A DNA stretch of 64,000 bases from Tritrichomonas foetus (GCA_001839685.1 MLAK01001015.1:27448-91447); one strand, 5' to 3'; positions 26,965 through 38,600 are shown, counted from the stretch's first letter. Numbers and translations: made by a program. Notes: generated by a model not told the origin, from the letters alone.

Positions 26965-27765
26965 TTATGTACGATTTTCACCAATTTCGATTTGTGGAGT
27001 GCTGATATCAATTGTTGGAATGACAGTATGGATGAACTTAAGGAACAAGAAGAAGAATGCTGGTGCGCAGAATGACTCTGGGTTCTCCAATCTCTCAATA
27101 AGCTTCAAAATGACGTTATGGTGTTGGCATGGATGAATTGAAAGTGTCTTTTGATTGAAATATGGATGGTTTTCAAAAGTCACTGTCTTTTCAACATGAT
27201 CAGCACTTATATCTTGATACATTTCTTCAAGCGTAAGTTGTACACCTTGTGGATTAACACCATACAAATATACGTGAGCTGTATTATAGTAATTGTCATA
27301 GCAGATTGTAATATCATATGTTCTGCATACTGGCGCATCTTTATTTTCAATTTCTTCTGGCTCAATTTCGTCAATGTTGATGTCATCCAAATCGATGACT
27401 TCTTCGTCGTCAAGATCAACAACTTCCTCTTTGGCTGCTTCACCAGTTTGATACCAGTCATCGAATTCCGGAACGTTTTCTTCTTTATCGACTAATTTGA
27501 GAAAATCTTGAGCACGATCTTGACAAACAACGTGGCGATTAATTAAAAATTGCTTATCGGCTGGAAGATAATCAACTGCCTTTTTTGGATCTGGCGATGG
27601 AGCCCAACTCCAATTTGGGCAAACAGCGACTAACGAATCTCCTGCAATAACAAATTCCTCTGGCGTGATTTTTCCGTTCTTATTTAGTGTCGATTTGTGA
27701 GGGGCTTTAAGATATGGGGTGACAATTGCCATGAATTTTTGATGAATTGCATTTTTCACACTCAT
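26965..27765 (-). CDS. ATG3: Atg3, E2-like conjugating enzyme for Atg8 lipidation
   Basis: The 266-residue protein matches Atg3 throughout. The N-terminal helix and FVIAGDSLVAVCPNWSW give the family start. An acidic flexible region (residues about 94-142) follows. The catalytic part has TYDITICYDNYYNTAHVYL, EEMYQDISADHVEKTVTFEN, the active-site SIHPCQHH (Cys213) and the closing FLKFIHTVIPTIDI. Atg3 takes Atg8 from Atg7 and transfers it to phosphatidylethanolamine on the growing autophagosome. The protein is shorter than yeast or human Atg3 (about 310), mostly in the flexible loop. The amphipathic N-terminal helix that senses curved membranes is kept. The catalytic cysteine and its HPC context are intact, so it should be active. 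The ATG at 27765 has ATTCATAAA immediately upstream, an initiator-like sequence. Confidence 0.97.
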   Translation of the reverse strand: MSVKNAIHQKFMAIVTPYLKAPHKSTLNKNGKITPEEFVIAGDSLVAVCPNWSWAPSPDPKKAVDYLPADKQFLINRHVVCQDRAQDFLKLVDKEENVPEFDDWYQTGEAAKEEVVDLDDEEVIDLDDINIDEIEPEEIENKDAPVCRTYDITICYDNYYNTAHVYLYGVNPQGVQLTLEEMYQDISADHVEKTVTFENHPYFNQKTLSIHPCQHHNVILKLIERLENPESFCAPAFFFLFLKFIHTVIPTIDISTPQIEIGENRT

Positions 27766-28459
27766 TTTATGAATTCTAATAAAAAATGGAAAATTTTAGC
27801 GATAAACGGTCGCTACTTCAATTTTATGATCGTTCGGTTTTTTGAACCTAATGGTCAAAACCAAATGACAAAAGCATAACCGCTAGATATTTGGCCATGT
27901 CCATTTGTGCCTATTTCTTTTCGAATTGAAACATAGGACAAATTACAGAATAATTATTACACCTATTTCCAGATGCCTCAATCTTTCTCCCAACATGTAC
28001 GGAATTAATGAGGTGATCTAATTGTGAATGGTTCAATTCCATGAATCATAGATTATCATTGATTGGAGGATCATTTTCTGTTGAAATCCTCACATTTTGA
28101 ATAAATACAATACTTCTTGTATTATTTTCTATAGTTTTGGATTTATTTCAATAAGCTTCATTCAAAATAATATTTGCACCTGTGAATTTATTTCACATTC
28201 TAACAAGAAGTATGGCCGTATGACTACGTAGTCAAGCATGGTTATTATTCACTGCAATATCCTTTTTATTTTATATTAAGATAATGCTTTTTCCAATTCA
28301 AGAGAAATTTTGTAAAGTCGTTTTTGAAGTCGATTTTACTCAACTCTTTTCAAAATTTCTCTTCAAATAAAATAGTTCCCAAATAGGAAAAAATGTGATC
28401 TTTTTGATAACAGTAGTTATTGAAAAAGTTGAACATTGAAAAAGTATCATTCAAATAGA
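27766..28459. other. Divergent intergenic between Atg3 and the casein kinase gene
   Basis: AT-rich, with no repeat array or RNA gene seen. TATCATTCAAATAGA ends just before the kinase ATG and contains an initiator with +1 near 28449. Confidence 0.5.
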
Positions 28460-30772
28460 ATGAAGAAGTCGATGCTTGACCGCAAAACCATTCCGTCTGG
28501 TAAAGTCATTGACGGCTATGAAGTGGTCTATCTCATTGGTATGGGTGGTTTTGGCGACGTCTATAAAGTCAAAAGCAAAAAAACCAGCCAAATGTTTGCA
28601 TTAAAAACAGAAAATATCAACGCGCCAAAGAAATCACTCCACGTCGAAATTGAATGCCTTAGTGATATCTCAGGTGATTGTTTCCCAAGAATCAGAGCGC
28701 ATGGAACAGATAAGAAATTGGGAATCAATTATTTTGTGATGAACATTATGGGCGCCTCAATTGGAGCAATTCGCAGATATCATAAAAACAAACTTGACAT
28801 TAAATCCACCTATCCAATTTGCGTGGAAATGCTCAAATGTCTTAAGCGCCTCCATAATCTCGGATATATTCATCGAGATATCAAGCCAGGCAACTACTTG
28901 GTTCAGCAGCATCATTCTGATCACCTTGTTTTGATTGACTTTGGCCTTTGTAAACGCCATATTGATCCTCAAACAAAGAAGCCTGTTCCGTTCACTAAAA
29001 AGGCCAAGTTCGTTGGAACAAAGAAATTTGCATCAGTTAATTCCCACAGAGGCTACGAGCTTGGACGAAGAGACGACTTGTATTCATGGTTTTATGGAGT
29101 CATTGAATTAATCACTGGAAATCTTCCATGGAACGATATTGGTGACAACGATAAGCTGATTGAAATGAAAGAAAACATCGATTTCGCAGCACTTCGTGAA
29201 CAAGCTGCAATTCCAGAACAAATTGAAGAAATTTATAAATATTTGAATACTCTCGAATATGAAGACAAGCCAGATTACCATAAAATCATGAAGCTCTTGA
29301 AAGAAGCACAAGATGAAGCTGGAATTAAAGAAGATGAATTTAACTGGCAGGCATTTTACGCAGCTCATTCCAATCTGGGTGATTTGAAGAAATCAATGAG
29401 CAAGCTGAAATCGGATTTGAGCTCAGACAAAAAGAAGGAAACCAAGAAAAACAAGAAAGAAAGTTCAGATGAATATGAGTATTACACAGATTCAGATTCA
29501 GATTCAGATTCTTATGAAACTGATTCGTCTGATTCCTCTGACTCATCCGATTCTTCATCAACTGATGATAAAAAGAAGCAAAAGCAGAAGAAAGATAAAA
29601 AGAAAGAAGAGGATTCATATGAATATTACACTGATGATGAATCTTCAAAGAGTAACAACAAGAAAGTACAAGCAAAAGTTGTCCCACCACCTGTATCAAA
29701 GAAAGACAAAGAATCCGAATCCACTTCTGATTCAGAAAGTGAAGAAAAGAAGCCTGTTCCGCCTGAACCAACTCCCAAGCCACAAACCAAAGAAGTAAAA
29801 GAAGAATCATCGTCATCTTCATCGTCTTCTGAGAAAAAGGCAACTGAACCAGTTCCAGTTCCACAATCAATACCAGAAACAGAAAAAGAGGCGGAGCCAA
29901 AGAAGGAAGAAGACGAGTCATCATCTTCTTATTCAACTTCAACAAATTCTACTAAAACAACAGAAAGCAGTGAAAAGAAACCAGAACCAAAGCAAACTCC
30001 AGCACCTGAACCAAAGTCAAAACCTGTTCCTGAACCAAAGCCAGAAACAAAGAAAGATGAACAATCATCTTCTTCAACAACAACATCAACAACTTCTTAT
30101 TCATCAAAATCGAGTGAAGAGAAGAAACCAAAGAAAGAAGAGAAACCAAAGAAGGAAGAGAAACCAAAGAAGGAAGAGAAACCAAAGAAAGAAGAGAAAC
30201 CAAAGAAGGAAGAGAAACCAAAGAAGGAAGAGAAACCGAAGAAGGAAGAGAAACCAAAGAAAGAAGAGAAACCAAAGAAGGAAGAGAAACCAAAGAAGGA
30301 AGAGAAACCAAAGAAAGAAGAGAAACCAAAGAAGGAAGAGAAACCAAAGAAGGAAGAGAAACCGAAGAAGGAAGAGAAATCAAAGAAAGAAGAGAAACCA
30401 AAGAAGGAAGAGAAACCAAAGAAAGAAGAGAAACCGAAGAAAGAAGAGAAACCGAAGAAAGAAGAGAAACCGAAGAAAAAAGAAAAGAAAGATGAAGAAT
30501 CTTCATCTTCTTCATCAGCTTCCGCTTCAACCTCTTCATCATCTTCTGAAAAGAAGAAAGAAGACACACCCAAAGAAGAAAAGCCAAAAGAAGAAAAGAA
30601 AGGCAAGGATGGAGAAAAGAAAGGCAAAGATGGAGAAAAGAAAGAGCACGGAAAGAAGTCATCCAAAGACAAGGGTGGCAAGAAATCAGGCAAATCTAAA
30701 GGTGGAAAAGATAAGAAGAAGAAGAAGCATGATAAAGATGAACAAGAAGGACAGTGCTGCACCATATATTAA
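28460..30772 (+). CDS. Casein kinase 1 family Ser/Thr kinase with a 470-residue repetitive tail
   Basis: The kinase domain fills about residues 12-300. It has the glycine loop LIGMGGFGDVYKV, the lysine in FALKTE, the catalytic loop YIHRDIKPGNYLV, IDFGLCKRH in place of DFG-AKKY, and the CK1-specific stretch GTKKFASVNSHRGYELGRRDDLYSW. All catalytic residues are present. The tail is disordered, with acidic serine/aspartate runs, Pro/Lys/Glu blocks, twenty KPKKEE hexapeptides and a Lys/Gly-rich end. It closes with GQCCTIY. The two cysteines could be lipid-anchored: CTIY has the layout of a CaaX box, and yeast Yck kinases use C-terminal cysteine palmitoylation. CK1 kinases prefer acidic or pre-phosphorylated substrates, and this tail is rich in such sites, so autophosphorylation is plausible. 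The ATG at 28460 has an initiator (TCATTCAA) 11 bases upstream. Confidence 0.93.
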   Translation: MKKSMLDRKTIPSGKVIDGYEVVYLIGMGGFGDVYKVKSKKTSQMFALKTENINAPKKSLHVEIECLSDISGDCFPRIRAHGTDKKLGINYFVMNIMGASIGAIRRYHKNKLDIKSTYPICVEMLKCLKRLHNLGYIHRDIKPGNYLVQQHHSDHLVLIDFGLCKRHIDPQTKKPVPFTKKAKFVGTKKFASVNSHRGYELGRRDDLYSWFYGVIELITGNLPWNDIGDNDKLIEMKENIDFAALREQAAIPEQIEEIYKYLNTLEYEDKPDYHKIMKLLKEAQDEAGIKEDEFNWQAFYAAHSNLGDLKKSMSKLKSDLSSDKKKETKKNKKESSDEYEYYTDSDSDSDSYETDSSDSSDSSDSSSTDDKKKQKQKKDKKKEEDSYEYYTDDESSKSNNKKVQAKVVPPPVSKKDKESESTSDSESEEKKPVPPEPTPKPQTKEVKEESSSSSSSSEKKATEPVPVPQSIPETEKEAEPKKEEDESSSSYSTSTNSTKTTESSEKKPEPKQTPAPEPKSKPVPEPKPETKKDEQSSSSTTTSTTSYSSKSSEEKKPKKEEKPKKEEKPKKEEKPKKEEKPKKEEKPKKEEKPKKEEKPKKEEKPKKEEKPKKEEKPKKEEKPKKEEKPKKEEKPKKEEKSKKEEKPKKEEKPKKEEKPKKEEKPKKEEKPKKKEKKDEESSSSSSASASTSSSSSEKKKEDTPKEEKPKEEKKGKDGEKKGKDGEKKEHGKKSSKDKGGKKSGKSKGGKDKKKKKHDKDEQEGQCCTIY
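30125..30484 (+). repeat. 18-bp coding repeat, 20 units, with a duplicated 126-bp higher-order block
   Basis: Twenty units of aaaccaaagaaggaagag or close variants encode KPKKEE. Third-position variants label the units. Units 1-7 (30125-30250) and units 8-14 (30251-30376) show the same order A-B-B-A-B-B-C and are identical by eye. Confidence 0.97.
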
Positions 30773-30972
30773 TGTTTTATTAAAGACTAAAAATCAAATT
30801 ACATGGTAACTTCACTCACATCATTAATTTTTCTCTGTAATGGTCAAATTACAAATTCATAAAATATAGAATTTTTTGTGTTCAAACCGATTATTTTATT
30901 CAAAAATTGAATATAATCGGCCATTTATAATTAGCCGTTATAAAAACTTTTTTCCTGCATTCGAAAAAAAAA

Positions 30973-31686
30973 ATGTCTGCTGGAAACGCTCTTCGAGAAC
31001 TCGCTTCAGTCGCCCACGATATTCGCAAAGTTGGATGGAACAAACTTCCAACAGGCATCGAGCATGCTGGCCTTATCATCTGCAACACTCGCGCCCATAT
31101 CAATCAACAATCACCAAAACAAGCCGCCAAAATGGGAAAATTCGCTAAATACATGGAACTCGAAGTTTATTACATTATTGATCCAACAGTTGACGAATAT
31201 ATTGATGTATTGCGTCACTTTTTAACAGAAGTTTCAGAATTCTTATTCGTCTTCAACAGCACAACAAAAATCGGGCAGGACCTCGTCGACGAACCACCGA
31301 AGATTCCTTTGAAAGGTGGCTTTGCTGATCCCGAGCTCGTTTTCGATTTACTCAATTGCAAAGTTCCAGAAAGCCGCGTCTGCTTTTTGATGGACGGAAT
31401 CAACGACCCGGCACAATGGGACCCAAAGAAGAACGGAGTGACCCGAGACGGCGTTTTGGTGATGGCCCCATATCCGGATCCAAGGCAGGCCTCCGTCGAG
31501 CAGTTCGACTCGCAGCAGGAGTCCCTCTTCGCAATAGAGGTCAATAAGATCTTCAAAACCGATCCAGAAATGACAGGAAAGGCCCTCGCCACGCAAGTCG
31601 CAACAGAGCTCCAACCGTTCGGAATGAGGGTGTTTGTCGCCTCCTGTCCGCCACAATTTGCAACGGAATTGAATTTTGCAATTTAA
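30973..31686 (+). CDS. Caspase/metacaspase-fold protein lacking both catalytic residues (probable pseudo-peptidase)
   Basis: The 237-residue protein follows the order of a C14 caspase fold. First comes a start strand GIEHAGLIICNTRAH, then a helix, then the strand-loop EVYYIIDPTVDEYIDVLRHFL. The third strand, EFLFVFNSTT, sits where FFYYSGHG normally carries the catalytic His. A later strand, SRVCFLMDGIND, sits where xxxxDSCHSG carries the catalytic Cys. On this alignment the His is Thr97 and the Cys is Ile143, so peptidase activity is not expected. The spacing between the two sites (about 45 residues) fits the fold. The assignment is by pattern only. The second half (about 31380-31650) is visibly GC-richer, with C- and G-ending codons, unlike most neighbours but like eL32 and deoC. 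That suggests strong expression. The start is the ATG at 30973 after a nine-A run. Confidence 0.5.
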   Translation: MSAGNALRELASVAHDIRKVGWNKLPTGIEHAGLIICNTRAHINQQSPKQAAKMGKFAKYMELEVYYIIDPTVDEYIDVLRHFLTEVSEFLFVFNSTTKIGQDLVDEPPKIPLKGGFADPELVFDLLNCKVPESRVCFLMDGINDPAQWDPKKNGVTRDGVLVMAPYPDPRQASVEQFDSQQESLFAIEVNKIFKTDPEMTGKALATQVATELQPFGMRVFVASCPPQFATELNFAI

Positions 31687-32619
31687 ATTTAAACATTATT
31701 AAAAATAATTATCATAAAATTGATTATTGCAGAAATTGTATTTATATAATAATGTTGTGGAAATGTGAGATTTCTCTTATTTTTTGGACATAAACAAAGA
31801 AAAAATGGTTTTTATTAATTTTCGTATGAGTTTGGTAACTGTGAAGTGAAAGGTCAAATAAAGGCCAAAATCTGATGGGTTTATGTGATGTGAACTTTGC
31901 TGGATCTTTGGGTCACTTCGACTTGGAGGAGGTGCGGTGAGTGAGCACAACGAAGGGTGAGCAGCGAGATGGAGCTGTGGTTACGCGCAGGTGCCTCCTC
32001 CAATGTCCGAATGAGTCGAAAGGCCCCGCAAATTCACATCACATTTACCCATTTTAAGTGTCAAAAAACAAAACTCATAGGAAAATAAATCCTGCCGAGA
32101 AAATTGTAGAAAACAGAAAGAGTTGATAAAAAAAGGGATAAAGATTTAAATTTAAAGTCAGCAATTGTTCCAAAATTCATGAAGTATAAAGAAAAAAGTG
32201 GAAATGTTGCACAATTCAACTAATTTATATTGGAGATTTTTTCCACATTTTCACGACTATTTTATACCCTATTTTTGTATGAAAATTAACATAAAACTAA
32301 ATCTATAGCTGACTTTTCTTTTCATCACTTATTAGAAATATCATCACATCCTATAATTTAAGAACCCTATTTGTAAGTATCATCTACCCTTTTTCAATAT
32401 TTAATTATTTAGGCAAAAACGATTATTGAACCTATGTTTTTGGCAGCTTTCTCTTAAATAACGTCTTCTTAGATGTAGTCGCTTTTCGAAAAGGATTCGA
32501 TGATATCATTACTATTGGCATTAATCTTTGTTCTCGATATGAAGGGCTTTCATCTCAATTCATTTAAAATAATAAATAAATAAATTCTAGAATATAAACA
32601 ATTTATAAAATATAATTCA
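31687..32619. other. Intergenic holding a GC-rich foldback element
   Basis: The space between the caspase-like stop and the dynein stop, over 900 bp. It holds the foldback element at 31825-32079. The rest (32080-32619) is AT-rich with no gene or RNA recognised. Confidence 0.6.
31825..32079. repeat. 255-bp foldback element, copy 1 (candidate MITE or structured RNA)
   Basis: The outer ends are TATGAGTTT and AAACTCATA (inverted). An inner arm, ATGTGATGTGAA (31883-31894), pairs with TTCACATCACAT (32033-32044). A central GC-rich arm, TCGACTTGGAGGAGG, pairs with CCTCCTCCAA and GAGTCGA, leaving a 10-base bulge in the right arm. A second copy lies at 49610-49866. Arms are conserved between copies while the loop (about 31935-31985) is not. 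No protein is encoded. Confidence 0.85.
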
Positions 32620-35600
32620 TTATGTGAACTGTTCAGGTACACAACAAACAAGTGAAGTCCCCATTTCAATCCATTGTTTTTCTGCTTGATCAGTTGGAAG
32701 TTCAATTTCCCAAACAAAATTGTTTGATTCACCTTCAACTGGATCAATTTGTTCATCTGTTCTATTTAGACCTTTGATAAGGAAGGACTTGTAAAGTGGG
32801 CATCTAAAAGTTCTGCCTTGTCTGGCTGCTTTCTTTACAACATTGCATAACAAACAAATTCCTGTAGTGAAAGGTTTATGCTCAATTTCTTGTTCTTTCT
32901 TTACTTTATTATTTTCATCTGTTTCATTTTCATTTTGATTTCCTACTTTATTCTCTTCTTTTGAAGCTTCATTGTTTTTATTATTGTCATTTTGTTTGTT
33001 AGTTTCACTTTGGTTTTCATTTGAAGAATTTAAATTTTGATTATTTTCTTTTTGGGTTTCAGTTTGATTTTGATTTTCTTTTGAATTTTCATTATTCGTT
33101 TCATTTTTTTGAGATCCTTCGGCTAGCTTTGAATCAGGTTGTGTTTCTGATGTATTATCATTTTCATTAACTTTTTCTGCAGATTCTTCTTCCTCATTGA
33201 TGTCTGATTTCAAATTCAGAAATCCTTTTTCATCAATGGATCCACAAGCCATTGTTAAGTTTGTCAGCATAATTTGATTTTCATTTGGCTCCATTTCTGG
33301 ATCAGCAAAGGAAAATTCAATTGTGAGTAAATCTGAAGACATTTCACTTTTAGATGAAATATCAATCAGATAATAATTTAATAAGCTCTTCATATTATGA
33401 ATTAGTTTAGCATCAAATTTATGAGGAAGACCATCTTTCATCCATTTCATTAAGAAAGCATGAGTTTCAATATATTGTGTAGCAAATTTGTTAATAGAAT
33501 TCGTACAAAAGTAGTTTGAAAATTCTTTCCATTTCTTCGGAACGATTCCTCTAGTAATTAATCGAGCATCTTCTGTGATTATGTTTTCTTTGAGCTGAGA
33601 ATTAATATGGCTTAACTCATCTTTTAAGAAAGTTAAAACTTTATTCAGGTGAACAATTTCAGAATATAAAAAGAGACCGGATAAATCATCAAACAAATAT
33701 TCATCGTTAGATCCGATTTTCTCTGGAAGAAGCAATGTAAAATTATCAATTTTTACAAGTGCATTATTTACATCAATTTTAGGAGGTGTTGACTGATATT
33801 TTAGGAATGGTTTAGAAATCCATCTTGACAAATTCCAATTCATTAATGGGGTTGACATTTCCTTATTCATTTGAAGAATTTGTGTTGAGGAAACAAATGG
33901 AATTTGTTGAATAGTTTGCGAATAGTTCGAGACTGGTAAATCACCAGAAGGGATTGTCCAAATTTCTGCTTCATCAGAATCTTTACAAGGTGAAAAACCA
34001 TCATCAGCTGTATCAGTCATGAATAAATTCAATATTTGAGATCTAAGAATTCTTTTATCGTATTCATCAAAAATAGATGGGAAAATAATGTCTTCTAAAA
34101 TACTTCGGATACTCTTTAATGGTACATCATTTTGACTTGAGTCAATAATTGCTCTCATTACATCAATAAAGTCTTTATATACCATGTCATTTTGATAAAT
34201 ATAATAATTAAAGCCAATTGGTTGAATAAAACTTCGGAAATTCATCGATGCAACTAAAAGTGCAGCTGCGTAAGATAATTTCTTCATCATTTTTGGATTT
34301 GTTGCACTTCTAATTGAACTATTATGGTGATGATAAATCATTAGCATGTTATTTCTAATTGATGGGAACTTCTCTACATTAACTCTTTTACTTTTTGCTA
34401 TCATTGATGGTGACAAATATTTCAATGTAGAACAAATAACAATGAGCCTAAAGTTGGTATTCACGGAGGTTGTTGTCATCTGCATGAAAACATCAACAAG
34501 CATATCAGCAGCCGATTTATTTGGCTTAGAATAATGAATAAGAACCCAGTTTCCTCTGTTCAAAGCAGTTACAAGCATTTTTCTAGTGTTTCTGATAACT
34601 TCAAGATCATCAGAAAGGGAAATTGCATCAAAGTTTTCATGTCTACATCGTAAATTGACAAAAAGATGAACCAATGATGTTGGATCGACAATTGGTGAAG
34701 CAACAATTAATGTTGGAACAGTAGCAGTATTCGATATTATAGAATCGACTTGGAAATGTTGAATAAATGATGTGAATTCAGGACCGAACTGCTCTGAAAT
34801 GAATTCTTTAACATATTCATAAACATTTGCGATATTTGTATATTTCAAATGATCAAATGGATCGCCAGTATTGTCTGGTTCAAAATATTTGAAATTAACA
34901 ATTGAATTGTACTCATCTTTTATATGTGTCATAACTGCTCTTAAATCACGTGGATAAAGTTTTTCTTCAAATTCTCGAAGTTTAAATGATGATATAAACA
35001 GGAAAAAGAAAGAATCAACAACAGGAATGGTTTGGAAGATAAATTGGAATGTGGCATTAATTAATGCACTATGTAATGTAGCATGTTGCTCAGATGTTAA
35101 TGTTCCTGCATGCAAACCTTCATTTACAAATACAGAAGAAATCTGTTTTTGATAACTGTTGAAGGAAAATCGAGCTTGTTCAGAAACTTGTGGTAAAATT
35201 CGAGACATAACTTCCCAAAATGTGTGGCAAAGTCGAACATGATTTCTAAATGGTTGCTCAGTTGTTTTAATTTCTTCTTTTAATGCTGAAAAATCAGTAT
35301 TTGTATTCAATAACTTGAAGTAGCAATCTTTAGAACGAATCAAATCAGCAAGTGTTTCTTCATCTGATAAATAATCATATTCTGGGTTGGTTTGTTGTGT
35401 TGCAACTATATCAGAAAGAATATCCAAAGTATCTCGTTCATATTTCTGGATTTGAACTCGCTGGGAAAGTTCAGATCGGTGCATTGAAGATATCTTTGGA
35501 ATAAGTTCAGGATCAAAGAAATCAATAAATGTATTCGTTAAGAATGTTTTGGTTGTTTCAAGACTAGATGAACTAACATTAATCAAAGTTACTCGGGATA

Positions 35601-38600
35601 GTAGATTTTCAGGAAGATGTTTAGCATCAGAAAATGAAGAAACCAGAATCAGCTTAAAACGTGGATCCCATGTTGTTAATTTTGTATTGATTCGAATTTC
35701 TCTCACTGTGTTTTGCTCTAATGTGAACAAGTCCAATGGCATCAATGGAACGATAAGAGGATGTAAATAATCAGCATCTTGCAAAATTAAAGTTTTTCCA
35801 TCACATATTGCATTCGCTAAAGTCGTATCTAAAGTTGAAGAGTTTTGAGATACAACAATAAGTCTCTTTGGTTTGATTGATGAAATCAAGAAGTTCAAGA
35901 CGAGTCCATCTGGATCCAATAAAAGTGGTGTTCTAAATGTTGACCTAACATGATGTGAATCCACAACAGCATTCATTGAGAACATTAAATCAGTGCGAGT
36001 AGAAATATCTTCAGTGTTAGCAGAAACAAATTTGTCAGCAATGGATCGCATTGGATCTTCAAAGTTAGTGTCAATTCCAGCAAGACGAATTTCGCCAACA
36101 ACAGCTTCTAATGCAAGTTTCTTATTTTCAGAATCCATGGCACCACAGAAAACCAAATAAAATGCAAATAGGATACAATCACCAATAAGTTTTTCTTTCT
36201 TAACAGCAAATTTAGAGGCTTCATCTTGCCATTTTTCGGTAAAATGTTCAATTCCTTTGAAAATTGAATCAATTGATTTCTTCCTTGCATCAACAGATTG
36301 ATATTCCTTTTCCATTTCTTCACGAGCAGCAGTTGATGCAGCGAGTGCCTTGTTTTCATTTTCTAATGAAGCCTCAACTTGTTCAATAGATGATTTTTCT
36401 AAGTTCATTTCTTCAACATATTCATTTAATTGTCTTTGCTTATCTTCCAATTCTTTCTTCTTCTTTAAAAGCTTATCTCTTAAAATTGCTACTTTACAAA
36501 CACATTCTATCCAATCAAATAAAGATTTAAGAGAAGGAGCAATTGATTCTAACTCATCTGGATTTAAAGCTTCCATTTCAAAGTATGGCTCAATTAATGC
36601 TAATAGTTGTGGAGTCATTGTAGTTTTAGAAACATGTGCCACAACAGTTTCAATGAATTTTGGATCCATTAATAATTTTTGTCCAGCACGTTCATAACTT
36701 GCTGGTCGATCTAAAATTAAGCAAAAGATTTCAAGGAGGAGACGAAGTGATGGCATTGGATCAGCTGCAGTAATTCTAATTGTTTCAATATCATTATCAT
36801 TTAATTCTTCAACAATTTTTTGATTCTGGTCAATTTTTGGTTGCTTATTTTCCAGTTCTGCCTTCAATTCTGTGACAGCTTCTTCTAATTGAGAAACTTC
36901 TTCAGCCTTTTCTCTGTGTTCTTCATCAAGCTTCGCTCTTCGTGTTTCAATAGCTTCTTTCCTTGTAGTATATGAAGATAAAAGAGTCTCACTATCGATT
37001 TGCAATCGTTGAAGTGTTGGTGCAAGTGAATCCAACTTTTTATCAATTTGATGAGATTCTGTTTCAAGTCTTGCTAAGAACTCTAATGCTGATTGTATAT
37101 TTTCATTCATTGATAAAACATCTTGATAATCAGCTGCAGAAAAGTGAGCAAAACTATCAACAAAATCATAATAGTAGTTGATATGGAAATATTGCATTCG
37201 GAATCGTGCAATTTCACATAGTTTAAAGAACAATCCTGGGAGTTTATCTTTGCTATTGATAATAAGCTTACGAGAAGCAAGACCATCAAGACAATCAAGT
37301 GCAGTAGATTTATAATTCTCTGGTCGATCACTTTCTAACAAGATATGATCAAATTTAGTTGATTCGATAGAAGTATTATCAGCTAAATCTTGGGATATGA
37401 CAATATGTATATTCAATTTTAATAAGTTACGAATTTGTCTCCATGCAACGAGTCTTTGTTCGTAGTTCAAACTATGTAGTCCAGTAAATCTTATGTATAA
37501 ATCATCAAGTTGAGAGCTTGTGAAAAATGATGTGAAATCACGTTGAGATACAAAATTAATCAAAAATTCTGCTTCTGTTTTTGTATGTTTGGAAAGTCGA
37601 AGAAAGATAACAGTTTTCTTTTGATGAACTGTTGCATTTGTGATAACATCGCGAATCAAGCCATGAAATCCAGACAGTCTTTCTTCACCTGATAGTTCTT
37701 CATCTGGTGAAGGAGGACCAATGTTCACAAAATCAGATTCTAAAAGATTAGTAACAAATCGAGTAATTGTGTATCTACCACTTCCAGGCTTTCCTCTAAT
37801 AATTAAATTACGTCCTGGACAATTAAGTGCAGTGTGAACTAGAGAGATGTGGAATAAAACATGCCTGGAAAATCGTAAAACAATTTTCTCATTTGAATTT
37901 GTATTATATATACTAAGCGACTGAGTCATTTCCTCTTTCATCGGTTTAAATTGCTTAAAATCGGAAGTAACATCAAAGTTTTTAAGATCTTTAGAAATTG
38001 TGAACTTTGGATAATAAATTGACGAATATTCAAGGAATTTTTCCACTGTTTCGGTTTCTTCATCAGTTTGAGCATAACTTTTAACCATAAAAGAAAGCTT
38101 ATCAGAATAGTCTTCAATTTTCATTTGATGGAAAACAAAATAATACATTTGTCCTAAAATTGTTTTGAGATTTGCAATTTTATTTGTTTTATTTTCAATG
38201 TGACAAAAAATGTAAATGGCTTTAATTATTGCACTGGAATTCATTTTCGTTGGGAATTGCTGTAGAATTTGAGAAATAATTTTAACAATTTCTTTAGAAT
38301 ATTCTTCCTCGTTTCCATATGTAACCATAGTTTGTGCAGCGATAAATGATGCAGTTGATTGAGATAATTTGTGTAAAGAAATTGGGAAAAACATTGTCAA
38401 GAACCGAACAGGAAGTTTTTCATATTCTCGTGTTGAAATAATCACGATAAAGTTATTTACCTTTTGTTGTTCATAAATCTTTTGATCACCAGTTGAATAA
38501 ATTGGAATTTGTCGCTCTACCATTAACATTCTAATAAACTCAAGGAGATTTGTATGTGAGGCTTCAACATTTTCAAAAACTAAAGCAAATGTTTTCATTT

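Noticed and set aside
27890..28260. Possible tRNA or small RNA in the Atg3-CK1 gap
   Set aside because: A ttcgaa string occurs, but no matching acceptor, D or anticodon stems could be found around it.
29952..30765. Long minus-strand frames (222 and 236 codons) opposite the CK1 tail
   Set aside because: They are products of the 18-bp repeat read backwards, with monotonous Ser/Phe/Leu repeats and no gene signals. The plus-strand kinase explains the region.
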